Shown piece by piece: positions 62,530 to 64,000 of a stretch of DNA of 64,000 bases. Each line of letters starts with the position of its first letter. Positions within the stretch are counted from its first letter, which is position 1. The notes beneath the pieces were generated by a model that saw only the letters and a list, made by a program, of their open reading frames with translations, had not been told where the DNA came from and made no database searches. A program made the translations under genes and the position numbers. The DNA is from Bicyclus anynana (lineage: Eukaryota > Arthropoda > Insecta > Lepidoptera > Nymphalidae), in NCBI RefSeq assembly GCF_947172395.1, contig NC_069109.1:5126968-5190967 (forward strand), in the 5' to 3' direction.

Positions 62530-63360
62530 AACACGAAACTACACTTAACCCCTATGTACACAAAACTGTTTAATTTTTGTTCTTTATCTGTGCAAATATT
62601 TATTTGAGAATTTTCTTTTTAATTATTTTATCATTGAGCACATTTTTGATTAGGATTTCGTATGCTTCGGATATAAACCTAACAACTTTTTTTTATATTT
62701 TTTACTCATTCAGGTTAGTAGGGGAATTAATAGAGTATTTTCCTCATTTTGATGATTTTTTTAACCGACTTCCAAAGGGGAGGTTCTACATTCGGCTGTA
62801 CCTACCTATGTATCTTTTTTATGTATGTATGTATGTCCAGCGACATTTGTAGACCGATTTGATTTTTTTTTGTTAAGTTTATTTTTTGGTATTATTTTTT
62901 TTTGTTAAGTTTATTATTTGGTTATTAAAATATAAATAATTAAATACAGCTGAATGTAGAACCTCCTCTTTTTTTGAAGTCGGTTAAAAAAAATCTTTCT
63001 AGTAGTAATAGTCTCTGCGCTACACCGCGTACAGATGGTCGGACAGACAGACGGACATGAGGAAACTATATGGGTAACTACAAGGGTTGCTTGGTGACTA
63101 CGGAACCCTAAAACCAAAACCAAAGGCAAACCATCTTCCGAAAACAGAACATCTGTAAGTACATGTACCAACATTACGTAACATATTATGTACATAATAC
63201 ATGCAATTGCAAAGATTTATTATAGTATCTTTGCATAGTATCAAGTAATGTTTCAAGTAAGCAAATGTAATATAAGTGCGTTTTGGGGTTAGGCGGGAAA
63301 GGTTTATTTTGATAAGTATAAATAGAATAAGTAAAATTTAGTCCAAATATAGTCCAAAAT
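62530..63360. other. Spacer with repeat fragments
   Basis: 62762-62830 and 62950-62990 contain inverted AACCGACTTCCAAAGGGGAG / CTTTTTTTGAAGTCGGTTAA motifs. 62994-63112 repeats the 14510-14625 block. Short ORFs here are low-complexity. Confidence 0.45.
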
Positions 63361-64000
63361 AAAATCAAATTTTTTAAATAAAAAAATGGTTGTTGTGCCT
63401 CTCTCGCCATAGATAGGTATAGTGTGTCGCGGACTTTTTTGTAGATATTTTTAAGATCTACAACTAATTAGAACATTTTGTTTTTCTATTTTTCATAGTT
63501 TAAGCAGCGTACGCAAAATAAGTAACTTTTCTGGTTGATTTTTTACACCTTGTGTACGAAAAACCCAAATATCTTACGGAACCCTATTTTTTACCAAAAT
63601 AAAATTTAGCCTATGTTACTTGTGGATAATGTAGCTTTCGAATGGTGAAAGAATTTTTAAAATCGGTCCAGTAGTTTCTGAGCCTATTCATTACAAACAA
63701 ACAAACATACAAACAAGTTTTCCTCTTTATATTATTAGTATAGAAGTATAGATATGACACCAACACATGCACTATGCATACTAACACTGAGGCGAACAAA
63801 GGCTTAATTTCATTTAGTTAAATAGTAAACAACGAAAGTCACACATCAGCGTTTTAAAAACGCGACGATTTTTTTCGAGCTTTGTTGCATTTTCAATTTT
63901 GTATTATAGTCTTAAAAGTGATTACTAATATAACAAAACTAATGTTGAACAAAGGTATGATTCACAACACTTGTCAGGACAACTTAATTAACAAATCAAA
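63360..64000. mobile_element. Helitron-related and dispersed repeats at the right edge
   Basis: 63405-63745 matches the inside of the 17664-18410 Helitron through TTTATATTATTAGTATAGAA. 63760-63900 repeats 56740-56960. 63955-64000 is the inverse of 5383-5425 and marks the start of another copy of the 4745-5425 repeat that continues beyond the window. Confidence 0.55.

Overview
The window looks like AT-rich nuclear DNA of a butterfly or moth. Evidence for this is the dense set of lepidopteran-type repeats: short non-autonomous Helitrons whose 3' ends form a GC-rich hairpin followed by CTAGT, several tRNA-headed SINE families, and LOA-, RTE- and CR1-like retroelement pieces. The host genes have spliced insect-style structures. 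A nymphalid is possible from the SINE type, but that is inference.

From 1 to about 38.4 kb the window is almost entirely transposable elements, many nested in one another. Two things stand out. At 5.5-6.3 kb a 155-158 bp unit occurs five times in tandem, and each unit carries a splice-flanked block of a putative membrane-protein exon on the minus strand. At 28.8-34.8 kb there is an apparently intact LOA-type non-LTR retrotransposon with two open ORFs, RNase H, a GAA tail and a 13-14 bp target duplication, inserted into the reverse-transcriptase remnant of an RTE-like element.

From 38.5 to 62.5 kb lie the host genes. They are EEF1AKMT2/METTL10 (+, four coding exons, 217 aa), two intronless MOSPD2-like CRAL-TRIO/MSP/transmembrane paralogues (both -, about 50 % alike by eye), HINT3 (+, three coding exons, head-to-head with the second MOSPD2 copy), and a four-exon gene on the minus strand for an unrecognised 61-residue secreted peptide with a textbook TATA/initiator promoter. 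The last was reconstructed by joining splice sites that agree in phase. Its longest exon is only 76 nt, so a plain ORF scan misses it.

The genes do not form a pathway. EEF1AKMT2 methylates translation factor eEF1A, the MOSPD2-like proteins are expected at ER contact sites, HINT3 hydrolyses nucleotide phosphoramidates, and the small peptide is probably secreted. Introns and spacers hold hAT, Helitron, SINE and foldback insertions. Several of these have clear target-site duplications, so their order of insertion can be read.
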